From an uncultured Clostridia bacterium (GTDB taxonomy: Bacteria; Bacillota; Clostridia; Christensenellales; Borkfalkiaceae): a DNA stretch of 64,000 nt. The stretch lies in the NCBI GenBank assembly GCA_947627065.1, contig CANQUN010000002.1, forward strand, positions 25,954 through 89,953, in the 5' to 3' direction. How positions within the stretch are numbered: position 1 is the first letter of the stretch; the number at the start of each line of letters is the position of its first letter. Shown here one piece after another: positions 23,817 to 32,603 of this stretch. The notes below the pieces were generated by a model. The model worked only from the letters and a program-made list of their open reading frames with translations. It did no database searches and was not told the origin of the DNA. Position numbers and translations under genes: made by a program.

Positions 23817-25397
23817 TTAATCGTCTACTTTGGTGTAACCCTTTGCGGGTCTCGGGCGGAACACGCCCGCCTTTATCAAAACGAACACTACGGCGACGAC
23901 GGCGATGAGGCCGACGGAAACGGCGGTTACCGTGGCGTAAAGCCCTATGTCTCCCGCCTTGACCCTGTTCCACATGTTGTTGACTTTGGTGTTGTCGCTG
24001 TCCGAAAAGGTTTCCATAATCGTGCAGCGGCTGGCAATCTCCTCGGAGGGGTATTGCGCTATGAACGCGCCGTCCGGGTACACCCACAGCGTATAGTCGC
24101 CGTCCCCGAAGTAATAACCGAGGTCAAGTTCTATTGCGCCGTCCTCGCCTTCTTCGGCAATGCCGCGGGCCTTTTTGAGGGCGGCGTTTAGTGTTGTAAG
24201 GTCGGTGTCCTCGTCAAGGCCTATGGAAGCCGCGGCCTCGGCAATTTCGTCGGCGTCGGCGTCCTCGCCAAGTTCCACGTCCGTAACGTATTCAAACACT
24301 TCATCACCCACTATCGCGCTGGTGTAGCGCGTGTAATCCATGTTTTTAATGGCGTTTTCGGGCGCACAGATGTAGTTGATGAACTCCTGCGCAAGTTCGG
24401 TGTTAGCGCCCTTGGGCATAACCCAGCCGTCGTACCAGATGTTGCTGCCTTCGAGCGGAACGGAGTATTTCAGTTCCTTGCCGTCCGAAAGTATCTCGTT
24501 CATTGCAAATATTGCGTCGCCGCTCCACGCGAGGTAGAGGTCGACGTAACCGTTCACCACGTCCTCCTTGCCGCTGTCCACCTCGAGGGCGAAGGAGTTG
24601 TTCTTGGCAAGCCTCAGTTTTTCGCTGACGAGCGAGAGGGGAACATCCTCGGTGTCCACGGCGTTGAATATCTCCGCCAGCTTCCCGGCGTAGAACTCTT
24701 TGCTTATGTGCCCGTCGGCGTCCTCTTCGGAAGTGAAGTTTTTATAAAGTTCGCGCAGTTCGTCGAGTTTGGCAAGCGCAACGCCGAAGAAATAGGTGTC
24801 CCTCACGCTGTCCTTTATGGTCGTCCTGTTCCAGAATTTGTCGCTGAGCATAACTTCCCACGAGGAGGCTTCCTCGGGCGTAACGTTCTCGTTGTAAACA
24901 ATGCCCACGGTGCCCAGCGTGTAAGGAATGGCAATGTCCTGCCAGCCGTGCGCTTCAAACAGTTCCTTCATGTAAGGCGAACCGTACGTGGTGTAATTAT
25001 CGAGTTTGTCAAGGTCGAACTTTTCGAGCATGCCCTTTTCTTCCATCTTCTGGATCATGTAGTCGGAAGGGCATACGAGGTCGTACTCAAACCCCGTGTA
25101 ATTGCCGTTGCCGTCCTTGGTGTTGTTGAGGAGCATGTTGTTGAAAAGTATCTCGTTTGTGCCGAACGTGGTGTATTCAACGGTTATCTTATTGTCGTGG
25201 GTCTCGTTATACCAATCTTCAAACTCGTCCGCAAGGGAGTTGCCGTCGTCGTCCACATAGATGTAATCTTCCCAATTGCATATACGCAAAACGTTTGCCG
25301 ACTTTTGGCTGCCGCCTCCGCCGCCCCCGCACGCAGCGAGACCCGCCACGAGCGCCGCCAGCGCAAAAAGTGCCGTAAATCTCACAAAAAGCCTCAT
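23817..25397 (-). CDS. potD: Spermidine/putrescine ABC transporter substrate-binding lipoprotein
   Basis: 526 aa. The N-terminal lipoprotein signal ends in LAAC (Cys ~23) and is followed by a Gly linker. Mature PotD features are present: LRICNWEDYI near 36, SDYMIQKM near 110, DIAIPYTLGTVGIVYN near 150 and LYLAWSGDAI near 290. It is longer than usual (~350-370 aa). The extra part includes an acidic insert (~375-420) and a predicted membrane helix at ~488-510 followed by a basic tail. A C-terminal anchor is odd for a lipoprotein. The start overlaps the potC stop by 4 bp. A dispersed-motif copy is embedded in the first codons (25365-25391). Confidence 0.92.
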   Translation of the reverse strand: MRLFVRFTALFALAALVAGLAACGGGGGGSQKSANVLRICNWEDYIYVDDDGNSLADEFEDWYNETHDNKITVEYTTFGTNEILFNNMLLNNTKDGNGNYTGFEYDLVCPSDYMIQKMEEKGMLEKFDLDKLDNYTTYGSPYMKELFEAHGWQDIAIPYTLGTVGIVYNENVTPEEASSWEVMLSDKFWNRTTIKDSVRDTYFFGVALAKLDELRELYKNFTSEEDADGHISKEFYAGKLAEIFNAVDTEDVPLSLVSEKLRLAKNNSFALEVDSGKEDVVNGYVDLYLAWSGDAIFAMNEILSDGKELKYSVPLEGSNIWYDGWVMPKGANTELAQEFINYICAPENAIKNMDYTRYTSAIVGDEVFEYVTDVELGEDADADEIAEAAASIGLDEDTDLTTLNAALKKARGIAEEGEDGAIELDLGYYFGDGDYTLWVYPDGAFIAQYPSEEIASRCTIMETFSDSDNTKVNNMWNRVKAGDIGLYATVTAVSVGLIAVVAVVFVLIKAGVFRPRPAKGYTKVDD

Positions 25398-26191
25398 TTT
25401 ACCGCCTCCTTCTTGCGTATGTTCATCAGCACCGCAACCACGATTATAATGAGGAATATGATGGTGGAAAGCGCCCTCAGTTCGTTGACCTGCGAGTTGA
25501 CGGGCACCTTTACCGCGTTGTAAACGTAGGTGCTTATGGTGTCAAACCCGTTGGGTTTGGTGAACGCCGTAACGATGTAATCGTCGAGCGAGAGGGTAAC
25601 AGAAAGCATGAAGCCGGACAGTATGCCGGGCAGTATTTCGGGAATGATAATAGTCATCATTGCCCGAAGAGGCGACGCGCCCAAGTCGAGCGCGGCCTCG
25701 TAAATGTTCTTGTCCATCTGCTTGAGTTTGGGCGTTACGGACAGAATCACGAACGGGGCGGTTATCACAACGTGCGCCACGACGAGCGAGAAATAGGTCT
25801 TGCTCAGGCCTATCGAAAGGCCCGACAGCATTGCAAACAGCAGCGCGAGGGAGAGGGCGGTTACTATTTCCGCGTTGACCACGGGTATGTTGTTGAGAAA
25901 ACCGAGCGCGGCCTTGGTGCGCTTTTTGGAATAGAATATGCCAATTGCGCCCAGCGTTCCGAGAACGGTGGAGATCAGCCCCGCACCCACCGCAAGCAGC
26001 ACGGTGTTGCCTATTATCGTCATGAGGTGGCTGTTGGTAAAGAGTTTGCGGTACAGCCCAAAACTGAATCCGCCCCAGTCGCCCAGCACCTTGGTGTCCG
26101 TAAAACTGAAGAACACGAGGACGAATATGGGTATGTATATGAACAGCAGAACGAGTGCGAGAAACGCGTATTTACATATTTTCTTTACCAT
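25394..26191 (-). CDS. potC: Polyamine ABC transporter permease PotC
   Basis: 265 aa with six membrane segments and the inner-membrane permease EAA loop (YEAALDLGASPLRAMMTIIIPEILPGI, read near 170-195). It pairs with PotB to form the channel for polyamine uptake. The start overlaps the potB stop, and its own stop overlaps the potD start, so the four transporter genes are translationally coupled. Confidence 0.94.
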   Translation of the reverse strand: MVKKICKYAFLALVLLFIYIPIFVLVFFSFTDTKVLGDWGGFSFGLYRKLFTNSHLMTIIGNTVLLAVGAGLISTVLGTLGAIGIFYSKKRTKAALGFLNNIPVVNAEIVTALSLALLFAMLSGLSIGLSKTYFSLVVAHVVITAPFVILSVTPKLKQMDKNIYEAALDLGASPLRAMMTIIIPEILPGILSGFMLSVTLSLDDYIVTAFTKPNGFDTISTYVYNAVKVPVNSQVNELRALSTIIFLIIIVVAVLMNIRKKEAVK

Positions 26192-26967
26192 AATCCACCT
26201 CTTGCGGCCTGCGCGCCGTCATCTTTGAATCCGCCCGTCAGCCAGGTAGAAACGAACATTATTGCAAGCAGAAGCATGGATATTGCGGCGCCCGCGTTCC
26301 AGTTTGTCTGCATAAAGTAGTTTTCTATCAGTTTGCCGAGTATGGTTATCTGGGACCTGCCGAGTATGTCGCTCACCACGTAGTTCGTCATCGCGGGCAT
26401 GAACACCATGGTTATGCCCGAAACTATGCCCGGCATGGACATGGGCAGTATAACCTGCACGAAGGTGGTGAATTTGCCCGCCCCGAGATCGTAGGACGCT
26501 TCTATCAGGTTCTTGTCCATCTTGAGCAGCGTGGTGTAGAGGGGAAGGATCATGAAGGGCAAAAAGTCGTACACCATGCCTATTATCGTGTTTATGTAAG
26601 GGGACTTGTCAAGCAGGTTGATGAGGCCGAAGAACTCCTTCAAAGCGTTTATCCTCATGACAAAGTTTATCCACATCGGGGTTATGAAGAGTATGAGCAG
26701 GGCGTTCTGCCGCTTTATTCCGCTCCTTGCGAGAATGTAGGCCACGGGGTAGGCGATGAGCAGACAGATGAGCGTGGCGACCAGCGCGACCGAAACGGAA
26801 GCGAGCGCCGCCGAGAGGACGGTTATGTCCGTGAATATCAGCGCAAAGTTGTCGAGCGTCAGGTGGTTCTCCGCGTCCGTAAACGCGTAGAACAGCATTA
26901 TGAATATGGGCGCGACGACAAACAGCACGAGAAACACGGAATAGGGAATGCACAGGTGCTTTCTCAT
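26185..26967 (-). CDS. potB: Polyamine ABC transporter permease PotB
   Basis: 260 aa, six membrane segments. The N-terminal MRKHLCIPYSVFLVLFVVAP helix is typical of PotB, and the EAA loop is LIEASYDLGAGKFTTFVQVILP (about 158-179). It is followed by potC with a 7-bp overlap and preceded by potA with a 1-bp gap. Known role: membrane channel half of the PotABCD complex. Confidence 0.94.
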   Translation of the reverse strand: MRKHLCIPYSVFLVLFVVAPIFIMLFYAFTDAENHLTLDNFALIFTDITVLSAALASVSVALVATLICLLIAYPVAYILARSGIKRQNALLILFITPMWINFVMRINALKEFFGLINLLDKSPYINTIIGMVYDFLPFMILPLYTTLLKMDKNLIEASYDLGAGKFTTFVQVILPMSMPGIVSGITMVFMPAMTNYVVSDILGRSQITILGKLIENYFMQTNWNAGAAISMLLLAIMFVSTWLTGGFKDDGAQAARGGLW

Positions 26968-26968
26968 C

Positions 26969-28468
26969 TTACTTTTTCTCCGTTTGTTTGAACTTGAGTT
27001 TTATCTTGTCGGCGGGGATTTTCACGCTCACGCGGTCGAATTCGTTCCACGCGTACTCGGTGTCGGCAACGAAATCTTCTTCTTCCTCGTCCGTCCTTAT
27101 AACCACCTGGTAGTGGTCGCCCTTGTAGATTATGGAGACTATGGAACCGCAGGCGTCGCCGTCCTCGTCGTTGTCTATTATCTCAATGTCTTTAAGGCCG
27201 ACTTCCACTTCCACATCCCTGTCGGTAAGGTCGAGTTTCTCGCCCTCGGGCGTTATGAGATAACCTTCCTCGTCGAGGTGCGAGCCGGGCACCAGCGTGG
27301 TAACGTCGCATTCAAACTCGCCTTCGGCAAAGCACACGGTGTTGTGTTTGGTAATATAACCGTCGTACTTGTTGGAAACAAACTCCTTGGCCATTATGTG
27401 AATGCCTTCGGGCATTATCTTTATCCCCACCGTCTCGCCAACCTTGTGTTCAACGGTGTCCTGTATGATTACCTCCGTTTTTCCCACGGTAAACGCCATT
27501 TCATAGTGAACGCCCTTGAATATGGAAGAGGTTATCGTACCGTCTATGTACCCTTCTCCGGGAGGGGTTACGATGACGTCCTCGGGGCGGACCACCACGT
27601 CCACCTTCTCGTTGAGGGGAAAGTCGTCCACACAGTCGAACACGCGGTTGACAAACTTGACCTTGCGCTCTCCCACGATTGTACCCGAAAAGATGTTGCT
27701 CTCTCCTATAAAGTCCGCCACAAACGCGTTTTTGGGTTCATTGTAAATGTCGAGGGGCGTGCCTATCTGCTGAATCGCCCCGTCGTTCATCACGACTATC
27801 GTGTCGCTCATGGTCAGCGCTTCTTCCTGGTCATGCGTTACGTATATGAAGGTTATGCCGAGTTTGCGGTGCATTTCCTTGAGTTCGAGTTGCATGTCCT
27901 TTCTCATCTTGAGATCGAGCGCGCCGAGCGGTTCGTCCAACAGCAGAATCTCCGGTTCGTTGACTATCGCCCTCGCAATGGCAACGCGCTGCTGCTGCCC
28001 GCCCGAAAGGGTGGTAACGTCCCTCTTTTCAAATTCCTCGAGGTCCACCATCTTCAGGGCCTTTTCCACCTTTGCGGCTATCTCCGCCTTGGAAAGGCGT
28101 TCCTTCTTCTCCACGCGCCTGCCTTCGGCGTCCTCGTACACGTTGACAACCTTTTTCAGTTTAAGCCCGTAGGCTATGTTGTCAAACACGTTCATGTGCG
28201 GAAACAGCGCGTACCTTTGGAACACGGTGTTTATGGGTCTCTTGTAGGGGGGAATGGAGGTTATGTCCTTGCCGCCTAAGAGAATCTGCCCCGAAGTCGG
28301 CGTTTCAAACCCCGCTATCATGCGCAGCGTCGTGGTCTTTCCGCAGCCCGAAGGTCCCAAAAAGGTAACAAATTCGCCCTTTTTTATGGACAGGTCAATG
28401 TTGTCAACGGCCAGCGTCGTGTCGTATTGGCGGGACACGCCCTTGAGTTCAATGATGTTTTCTTCCAT
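26969..28468 (-). CDS. potA: Polyamine ABC transporter ATP-binding protein, long form
   Basis: 499 aa from the ATG at 28468 (AGGAG RBS); an upstream in-frame start at 28513 would overlap the regulator gene and is rejected. Walker [10 protein letters not shown] lies near 38, signature LSGGQQQR near 140 and Walker [12 protein letters not shown] near 160. E. coli PotA is ~378 aa; here the C-terminus holds a TOBE domain (~300-360), an acidic insert and a second TOBE-like segment ([17 protein letters not shown] near 440). The extra regulatory part could sense polyamine or another effector (inference). Confidence 0.94.
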   Translation of the reverse strand: MEENIIELKGVSRQYDTTLAVDNIDLSIKKGEFVTFLGPSGCGKTTTLRMIAGFETPTSGQILLGGKDITSIPPYKRPINTVFQRYALFPHMNVFDNIAYGLKLKKVVNVYEDAEGRRVEKKERLSKAEIAAKVEKALKMVDLEEFEKRDVTTLSGGQQQRVAIARAIVNEPEILLLDEPLGALDLKMRKDMQLELKEMHRKLGITFIYVTHDQEEALTMSDTIVVMNDGAIQQIGTPLDIYNEPKNAFVADFIGESNIFSGTIVGERKVKFVNRVFDCVDDFPLNEKVDVVVRPEDVIVTPPGEGYIDGTITSSIFKGVHYEMAFTVGKTEVIIQDTVEHKVGETVGIKIMPEGIHIMAKEFVSNKYDGYITKHNTVCFAEGEFECDVTTLVPGSHLDEEGYLITPEGEKLDLTDRDVEVEVGLKDIEIIDNDEDGDACGSIVSIIYKGDHYQVVIRTDEEEEDFVADTEYAWNEFDRVSVKIPADKIKLKFKQTEKK

Positions 28469-28485
28469 TTTTTCTCCTTGATGGC

Positions 28486-29019
28486 TCAGAAGTTCGGAGG
28501 GGACGATATCCACAGAAACTTCGCCGTCTTTTGTTTGTTGTTTTTTATAAAGTGGGGTTTGTCCGCGTCGTAATAAAAACTCTCGCCTTTACGTGCGGTG
28601 TACTTGGTTCCGCCGAGGTTGATCTCCACCTCGCCCGCCAGCACAAAGCCGAATTCTTCACCCTCGTGGGGAATATCTTCGGCCGTGCTCATACCGGGCA
28701 AGAGTTCTATCATAATCGGCTCCATGTTGTTCTTCTGCGCGTTGGGCACGAGCCATTTCAGGGTGGACTCCTCGCTCACCTTTTCAATGAAATCGTTCTC
28801 CCCAAACACAACCTTGCCGTCCACCTCGTCGCTGAAAAAATCCTTCAGGTCGGTGCCGAGGGCGGACAGTATGTCCACGAGCGTGGCGATCGACGGGCTT
28901 GTCAGGTCGTTTTCGAGTTGCGAAATGTAACCCTTTGTCAACTCGCACCTGTCGGCAAGTTCCTTTTGGGTAAGCCCGCACACCGTCCTCAGCCGTTTTA
29001 TCTTACTGCCTAATTCCAT
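28486..29019 (-). CDS. XRE-cupin transcriptional regulator of the polyamine operon
   Basis: 177 aa. N-terminal Cro/CI helix-turn-helix (residues ~5-60: [22 protein letters not shown]). C-terminal cupin_2 barrel (~105-172) with [19 protein letters not shown] and a [11 protein letters not shown] strand supplying metal-type histidines. This PuuR/SutR-like design often senses polyamines or small ligands. It is first in the operon with potABCD, 17 bp before potA, and a perfect palindrome overlaps its own promoter start, so autoregulation with polyamine as effector is likely. Confidence 0.9.
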   Translation of the reverse strand: MELGSKIKRLRTVCGLTQKELADRCELTKGYISQLENDLTSPSIATLVDILSALGTDLKDFFSDEVDGKVVFGENDFIEKVSEESTLKWLVPNAQKNNMEPIMIELLPGMSTAEDIPHEGEEFGFVLAGEVEINLGGTKYTARKGESFYYDADKPHFIKNNKQKTAKFLWISSPPNF

Positions 29020-29085
29020 ATTTCCTCCCTTGATTAGCAGGGTTAATCTTTCCGTTTAGCGGCTCCGAATACCGATAAACTCAAA

Positions 29086-29138
29086 GTTTAGAAAGACTAA
29101 ACGCATGAATTATATAACAAGCCGTCGCCTCTTGTCAA
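29086..29138 (-). promoter_or_regulatory. Promoter and palindromic operator of the XRE-potABCD operon
   Basis: On the minus strand: -35 TTGACA (29138-29133), 18-bp spacer, -10 TATAAT (29114-29109), predicted start near 29102. A perfect palindrome GTTTAG-N5-CTAAAC spans 29086-29102, covering the start site. A further GTTTAG at 29054-29059 and ATAAAC at 29075-29080 could be a second, weaker site. This layout fits repression by the XRE protein encoded directly downstream. Confidence 0.82.
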
Positions 29139-29504
29139 GCGTTTGAAGGGGATTTTTCTGCAATTTTTGACTATTTCCGCACAATTTTTACGGCTTCCGC
29201 TCCGCCCGCATTTCCCGCCGTATAGTCAATATAAATGCGGCCGTAAAATATGCGTAAATTTTGCCGTAAAATCCGCGCCAGCGTCGCGGCTTTGCCGTAA
29301 AATCCGTGCCCGCGTCCATGCTTTCTGCCCGAATTTTGCCTTGTCCGTACCTTACCCGCCATAATCCCCGCCAAATTCCGCCGCGCGTTCCGCTTGTCCG
29401 TTTCCCCGCCGCTCGCCCAAACGTGCCGCCGCTTTGCCCGTGGGTCGGTGCGCCGCTTTTGCCAAATGCTTTACAACGGGCGGCGGTTGTGTTATACTTT
29501 TTTC
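29139..29504. other. Intergenic region upstream of rdgB
   Basis: No gene is supported. The phrase TTTGCCGTAAAATCCG recurs (~29262 and ~29290). The right end holds the rdgB promoter. Confidence 0.5.
29470..29498 (+). promoter_or_regulatory. rdgB promoter, apparently leaderless
   Basis: -35 TTTACA (29470-29475), 17-bp spacer, -10 TATACT (29493-29498). The expected start (+1 about 7 bp on) falls on the ATG at 29505, and no RBS precedes that ATG. Confidence 0.65.
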
Positions 29505-30073
29505 ATGAAAAGATTGACAGTTGCAACTTCAAACCCCGGCAAACTCGCCGAGATCAGGGAGATGCTGGGGACGGACTTTGAAGTCGTCTCCGCAAAACAG
29601 GCGGGCTTTACGGGCGATGTCGAGGAGACGGGCGCCACCTTTTACCAGAACGCAAGGCGCAGGCCGTGCACGACGCCCTCGGCGGGGCGGTGCTCGCCGA
29701 CGACAGCGGGCTTGAAGTGGCCGCCCTCGGCGGTGCGCCCGGCGTTTTCAGCGCGAGGTACGCGGGCGTGGGCTGCGGGGACGAAAACAACCGCAAACTC
29801 CTCCTCAAAAACCTTGCGGGCGTAACCGACAGGTCGGCGCGTTTCGTGTGCTGCATGGTGTACATCGACCAAAACGGCAACGTTTCCACCGCCACGGGCA
29901 CGACCGAGGGCAGGATTCTCGAGCGCGAGGAGGGCGGCAACGGCTTCGGCTACGACCCGCTGTTTTTCAGTTACGATATCGGCAAGAGTTTCGGCGTCGC
30001 CTCCGAGGAGGAAAAGAACGGCGTCAGCCACCGTGCCCGCGCCCTCGGCGGGATAAGAAAAAAGATATTATGA
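29505..30073 (+). pseudogene. rdgB: RdgB/HAM1-type dITP/XTP pyrophosphatase with a frameshift
   Basis: The first ~48 codons (MKRLTVATSNPGKLAEIREM... to GATFYQNA) and the rest from VHDALGGAVLADDSGLEV onward are both good RdgB sequence but in different frames. The break lies at about 29652-29658, where a single-base loss in AACGCAAGGCGCAG explains it: adding one A restores NAKAQAVHDALGG. Later motifs are intact (FSARYAG, EGGNGFGYDPLF, SHRARAL). The enzyme removes non-canonical purine nucleotides. One missing base may be an assembly error or a true mutation. The end overlaps the next start by 4 bp. Confidence 0.88.
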
Positions 30074-31587
30074 AAAAAACCGTAACCGTCAACATTCCCG
30101 CCGAGGAAGGCGAAAAGTGCCTTAAAACAAAGGTTTTCGCCAAACTCGGCATAAGAGACGACAGGGGATACGACTTCCGCATTGTCAAAAAATCGCTCGA
30201 CGCACGCGATAAACGCCGCATCGTGTGGGCGTACACGGCCGAGGTGTCGGACGAGCCGCCCGTTCCTCCCGCGACCCCTCTCAAAGCGGACAGAAAGGGC
30301 AAGGTTCTCGTGGTGGGCAGCGGCCCCGCGGGGCTTTTCTGCGCCCTCACGCTCGCCCGCGGCGGCATGGAAGTAACCCTCATCGAACGCGGCGCCCCCG
30401 TCGAGGAGCGCAGCAGGACGGTTTCGGCATTCTTTTCGGGCGGCGCGCCCGACCCCGATTCCAACGCGCAGTTCGGCGAAGGCGGGGCGGGCACTTTCTC
30501 GGACGGAAAACTCAACACTCAGGTCAACAACCCCCTTATTTTGCGTGTTTTAGGGGACTTTGTGGCCTTTGGCGCACCCGAAGAGATAGCCTATTCTGGC
30601 AAACCGCACATCGGCAGCGACCGCCTGCCCGCCGTCGTCAAGGCCATCAGAGAGGAGATTAAGCGGCTGGGCGGAAGGGTGTTTTCCCACACCTCGCTCA
30701 CGGGCGTTAAGATAAGCGGCGGAATTGCCGAGGCCGAGATTTCCGACCCCGCACTGTCCGCCGAACGGTGGGACGAGATAGTCCTTGCCCTCGGCCACAG
30801 CGCGCGGGATACCTTCGGCGCACTTGAAAAAGGCGGCGTGTTTATGGAAAGCAAGGCGTTTGCCGTGGGGCTGAGGATAGAACACCCGCAGGAACTCATC
30901 GACAGGGCGCAGTACGGCCGTCCCCGCGGCAGCCTTCCGCCCGCCGATTACAAACTCGTCAGCCACGCCTCGGACAGGGCGGTTTTCACCTTCTGCATGT
31001 GCCCGGGCGGAACCATCGTGCCCGCTGCGAGCGAACGCGGCGGCGTGGTTACAAACGGAATGAGCGTGTACGCGCGGGACGGAAAGTACGCAAACAGCGC
31101 CGTCGTTGCCGAGATTCGCCGTGAGGATTTCGGCGGCGGTCCCCTCGGCGGAATGTACTTTCAACGAACCCTCGAAGAGGCGGCCTTTCTTGCGGGCGGC
31201 GGAAACTACGCGGCGCCCGCGTCCACGGTGGGCGACTTTCTCGCGGGCAGGGCTTCGGCCGCCGTCTCCTCAACCTACCCGCGCGGGACTGTAACCTTCC
31301 CCTTAAAGGAAATCCTCGGCCCGTCCGTCGCCGAGACGATAGCCCAAGGCATAAGGGACATGGGCAGAAAACTGCGCGGCTTTGACGACCCGTCCGCCGT
31401 TCTCGTCGGCGTGGAAAGCCGCACTTCCTCGCCCGTCCGGATAACGCGCGGGGCGGACTTCGCCTCCCTATCTGCCGCCAATCTTTACCCTGCGGGAGAG
31501 GGCGCGGGCTACGCGGGCGGCATAACCAGCGCGGCTGCGGACGGCATCCGCATAGCCGAGGCCATAATCCGCAAATACAAGAGATAA
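30070..31587 (+). CDS. FAD-dependent oxidoreductase (uncharacterised NAD(P)/FAD family)
   Basis: 505 aa from the ATG at 30070, overlapping the rdgB stop. A small N-terminal domain (~1-75) precedes the FAD-binding site VVGSGPAGLFCALTLARGG near 80-100. Family signatures follow: GGAGTFSDGKLNTQ near 140, GAPEEIAYSGKPHIGSD near 167, and a C-terminal FAD strand YPAGEGAGYAGGITSAA near 475. It matches the widely conserved COG2509 group of predicted dehydrogenases, whose substrate is unknown. A motif copy lies in frame at 30539-30562 (RVLGDFVAFG) and another starts at its stop codon. Confidence 0.88.
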   Translation: MKKTVTVNIPAEEGEKCLKTKVFAKLGIRDDRGYDFRIVKKSLDARDKRRIVWAYTAEVSDEPPVPPATPLKADRKGKVLVVGSGPAGLFCALTLARGGMEVTLIERGAPVEERSRTVSAFFSGGAPDPDSNAQFGEGGAGTFSDGKLNTQVNNPLILRVLGDFVAFGAPEEIAYSGKPHIGSDRLPAVVKAIREEIKRLGGRVFSHTSLTGVKISGGIAEAEISDPALSAERWDEIVLALGHSARDTFGALEKGGVFMESKAFAVGLRIEHPQELIDRAQYGRPRGSLPPADYKLVSHASDRAVFTFCMCPGGTIVPAASERGGVVTNGMSVYARDGKYANSAVVAEIRREDFGGGPLGGMYFQRTLEEAAFLAGGGNYAAPASTVGDFLAGRASAAVSSTYPRGTVTFPLKEILGPSVAETIAQGIRDMGRKLRGFDDPSAVLVGVESRTSSPVRITRGADFASLSAANLYPAGEGAGYAGGITSAAADGIRIAEAIIRKYKR

Positions 31588-31700
31588 TGTGAGAAAAAGG
31601 CCACTTTTGCCCGCTTGTGGGCAAAAATTTACCTAAATCCGTGCCAAAACTCCGCACAACACCCAAAAACCGCCTAAAACGTGAGAAAAAGGGGACTTTT
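31584..31700 (+). repeat. Two dispersed-motif copies, ~93 bp apart
   Basis: Forward copies at 31584-31609 (begins at the oxidoreductase stop TAA) and 31677-31700. The second ends exactly at the ATG of the ATP-grasp gene, so its AAAAAGGGGA portion supplies the RBS. Confidence 0.8.
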
Positions 31701-32603
31701 ATGAAAAAAGGCCACATCATCACCAACGCCTTTTACACCAATCCTTCAATTGAACATCAGGTTTCCCGCCTTACAGAGGAACTTGAAAAACTCGGCGTGT
31801 CGGTTTCAAAAAACAAGACCGACGAGATTTTCAGTTATGTGGACGGCGAAGATTGCGCCTGCCGCCTCGGCGGGGATTTTGCCGTCTACCTCGACAAGGA
31901 CCCCCACATCTCCGCCATGCTTGAAAAGTGCGGAATGCGCCTGTTCAACACGGCGGCCGCCGTCGCCGTGTGCGACGACAAGATGGCCACCCACATCTTC
32001 CTATCGGGCCGCGGCGTCCGGATGCCGCGCACGGTCTCGTCTCCGCTTTCCTATTACGGCGCCGACAGCCAAAATTTCCTGACCCGCGTCGAACGCCTCC
32101 TTCCATACCCGATAGTCGTCAAAAAGACCTTCGGTTCCATGGGACAGGGCGTCTTTCTCGCCGAGGATAGGGCGCAACTTGCCGAGCTCCGCGCGTCGCT
32201 CATAGCCGTTCCGCACATCTACCAGCAGTTCATCGGTAGCGGCGGAAGGGACAAGCGCGTTGCGGTGGTGGGGGGTAAGGCCGTCGCCGCAATGGAACGG
32301 GTCAACAGCCTCGACTTCCGCTCCAACCTCGCCCTCGGGGGCACGGCTTCGCCCGCCGGACTCACCGAGGAGGAACGCGCCCTCGCCGAAAAGGCCGCCG
32401 CGGCCATCGGCCTCGACTACTGCGGCGTGGACATAATTTCCGACGGCACCCGCCCCTACGTGTGCGAAGTGAACTCCAACGCCTTCTTCCTCGGCATCGA
32501 AAAATGCACGGGCGTGCCCGTCGCCGCCCTGTACGCAAAGAGGATATACGACGAGGTTTACGGCAATGCCCGCGGCGGCGTTTCCGCTGCCGTCAAGGAA
32601 TAA
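31701..32603 (+). CDS. RimK-type ATP-grasp ligase
   Basis: 300 aa from the ATG at 31701. ATP-grasp features: VCDDKMATHIFLSGRGVRMPRT near 94, a lysine strand YPIVVKKTFGSMGQGVFL near 138, YQQFI near 175, and the metal-binding end CGVDIISDG...VCEVNSNAF near 250-270. The RimK/glutathione-synthetase group ligates amino acids to proteins, peptides or cofactors; the substrate cannot be told. The nearest neighbours are an FAD oxidoreductase and a DeoR-regulated cluster, with no obvious pathway link. Confidence 0.88.
   Translation: MKKGHIITNAFYTNPSIEHQVSRLTEELEKLGVSVSKNKTDEIFSYVDGEDCACRLGGDFAVYLDKDPHISAMLEKCGMRLFNTAAAVAVCDDKMATHIFLSGRGVRMPRTVSSPLSYYGADSQNFLTRVERLLPYPIVVKKTFGSMGQGVFLAEDRAQLAELRASLIAVPHIYQQFIGSGGRDKRVAVVGGKAVAAMERVNSLDFRSNLALGGTASPAGLTEEERALAEKAAAAIGLDYCGVDIISDGTRPYVCEVNSNAFFLGIEKCTGVPVAALYAKRIYDEVYGNARGGVSAAVKE

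Noticed and set aside
26948..28279. 443-codon plus-strand open frame opposite potA
   Set aside because: Antisense shadow of potA; composition is atypical and no domain is recognisable.
29848..30069. Upstream extension of the FAD oxidoreductase
   Set aside because: It overlaps the second half of rdgB in another frame and is Arg/Gln-rich; the ATG at 30070 starts a normal N-terminus.
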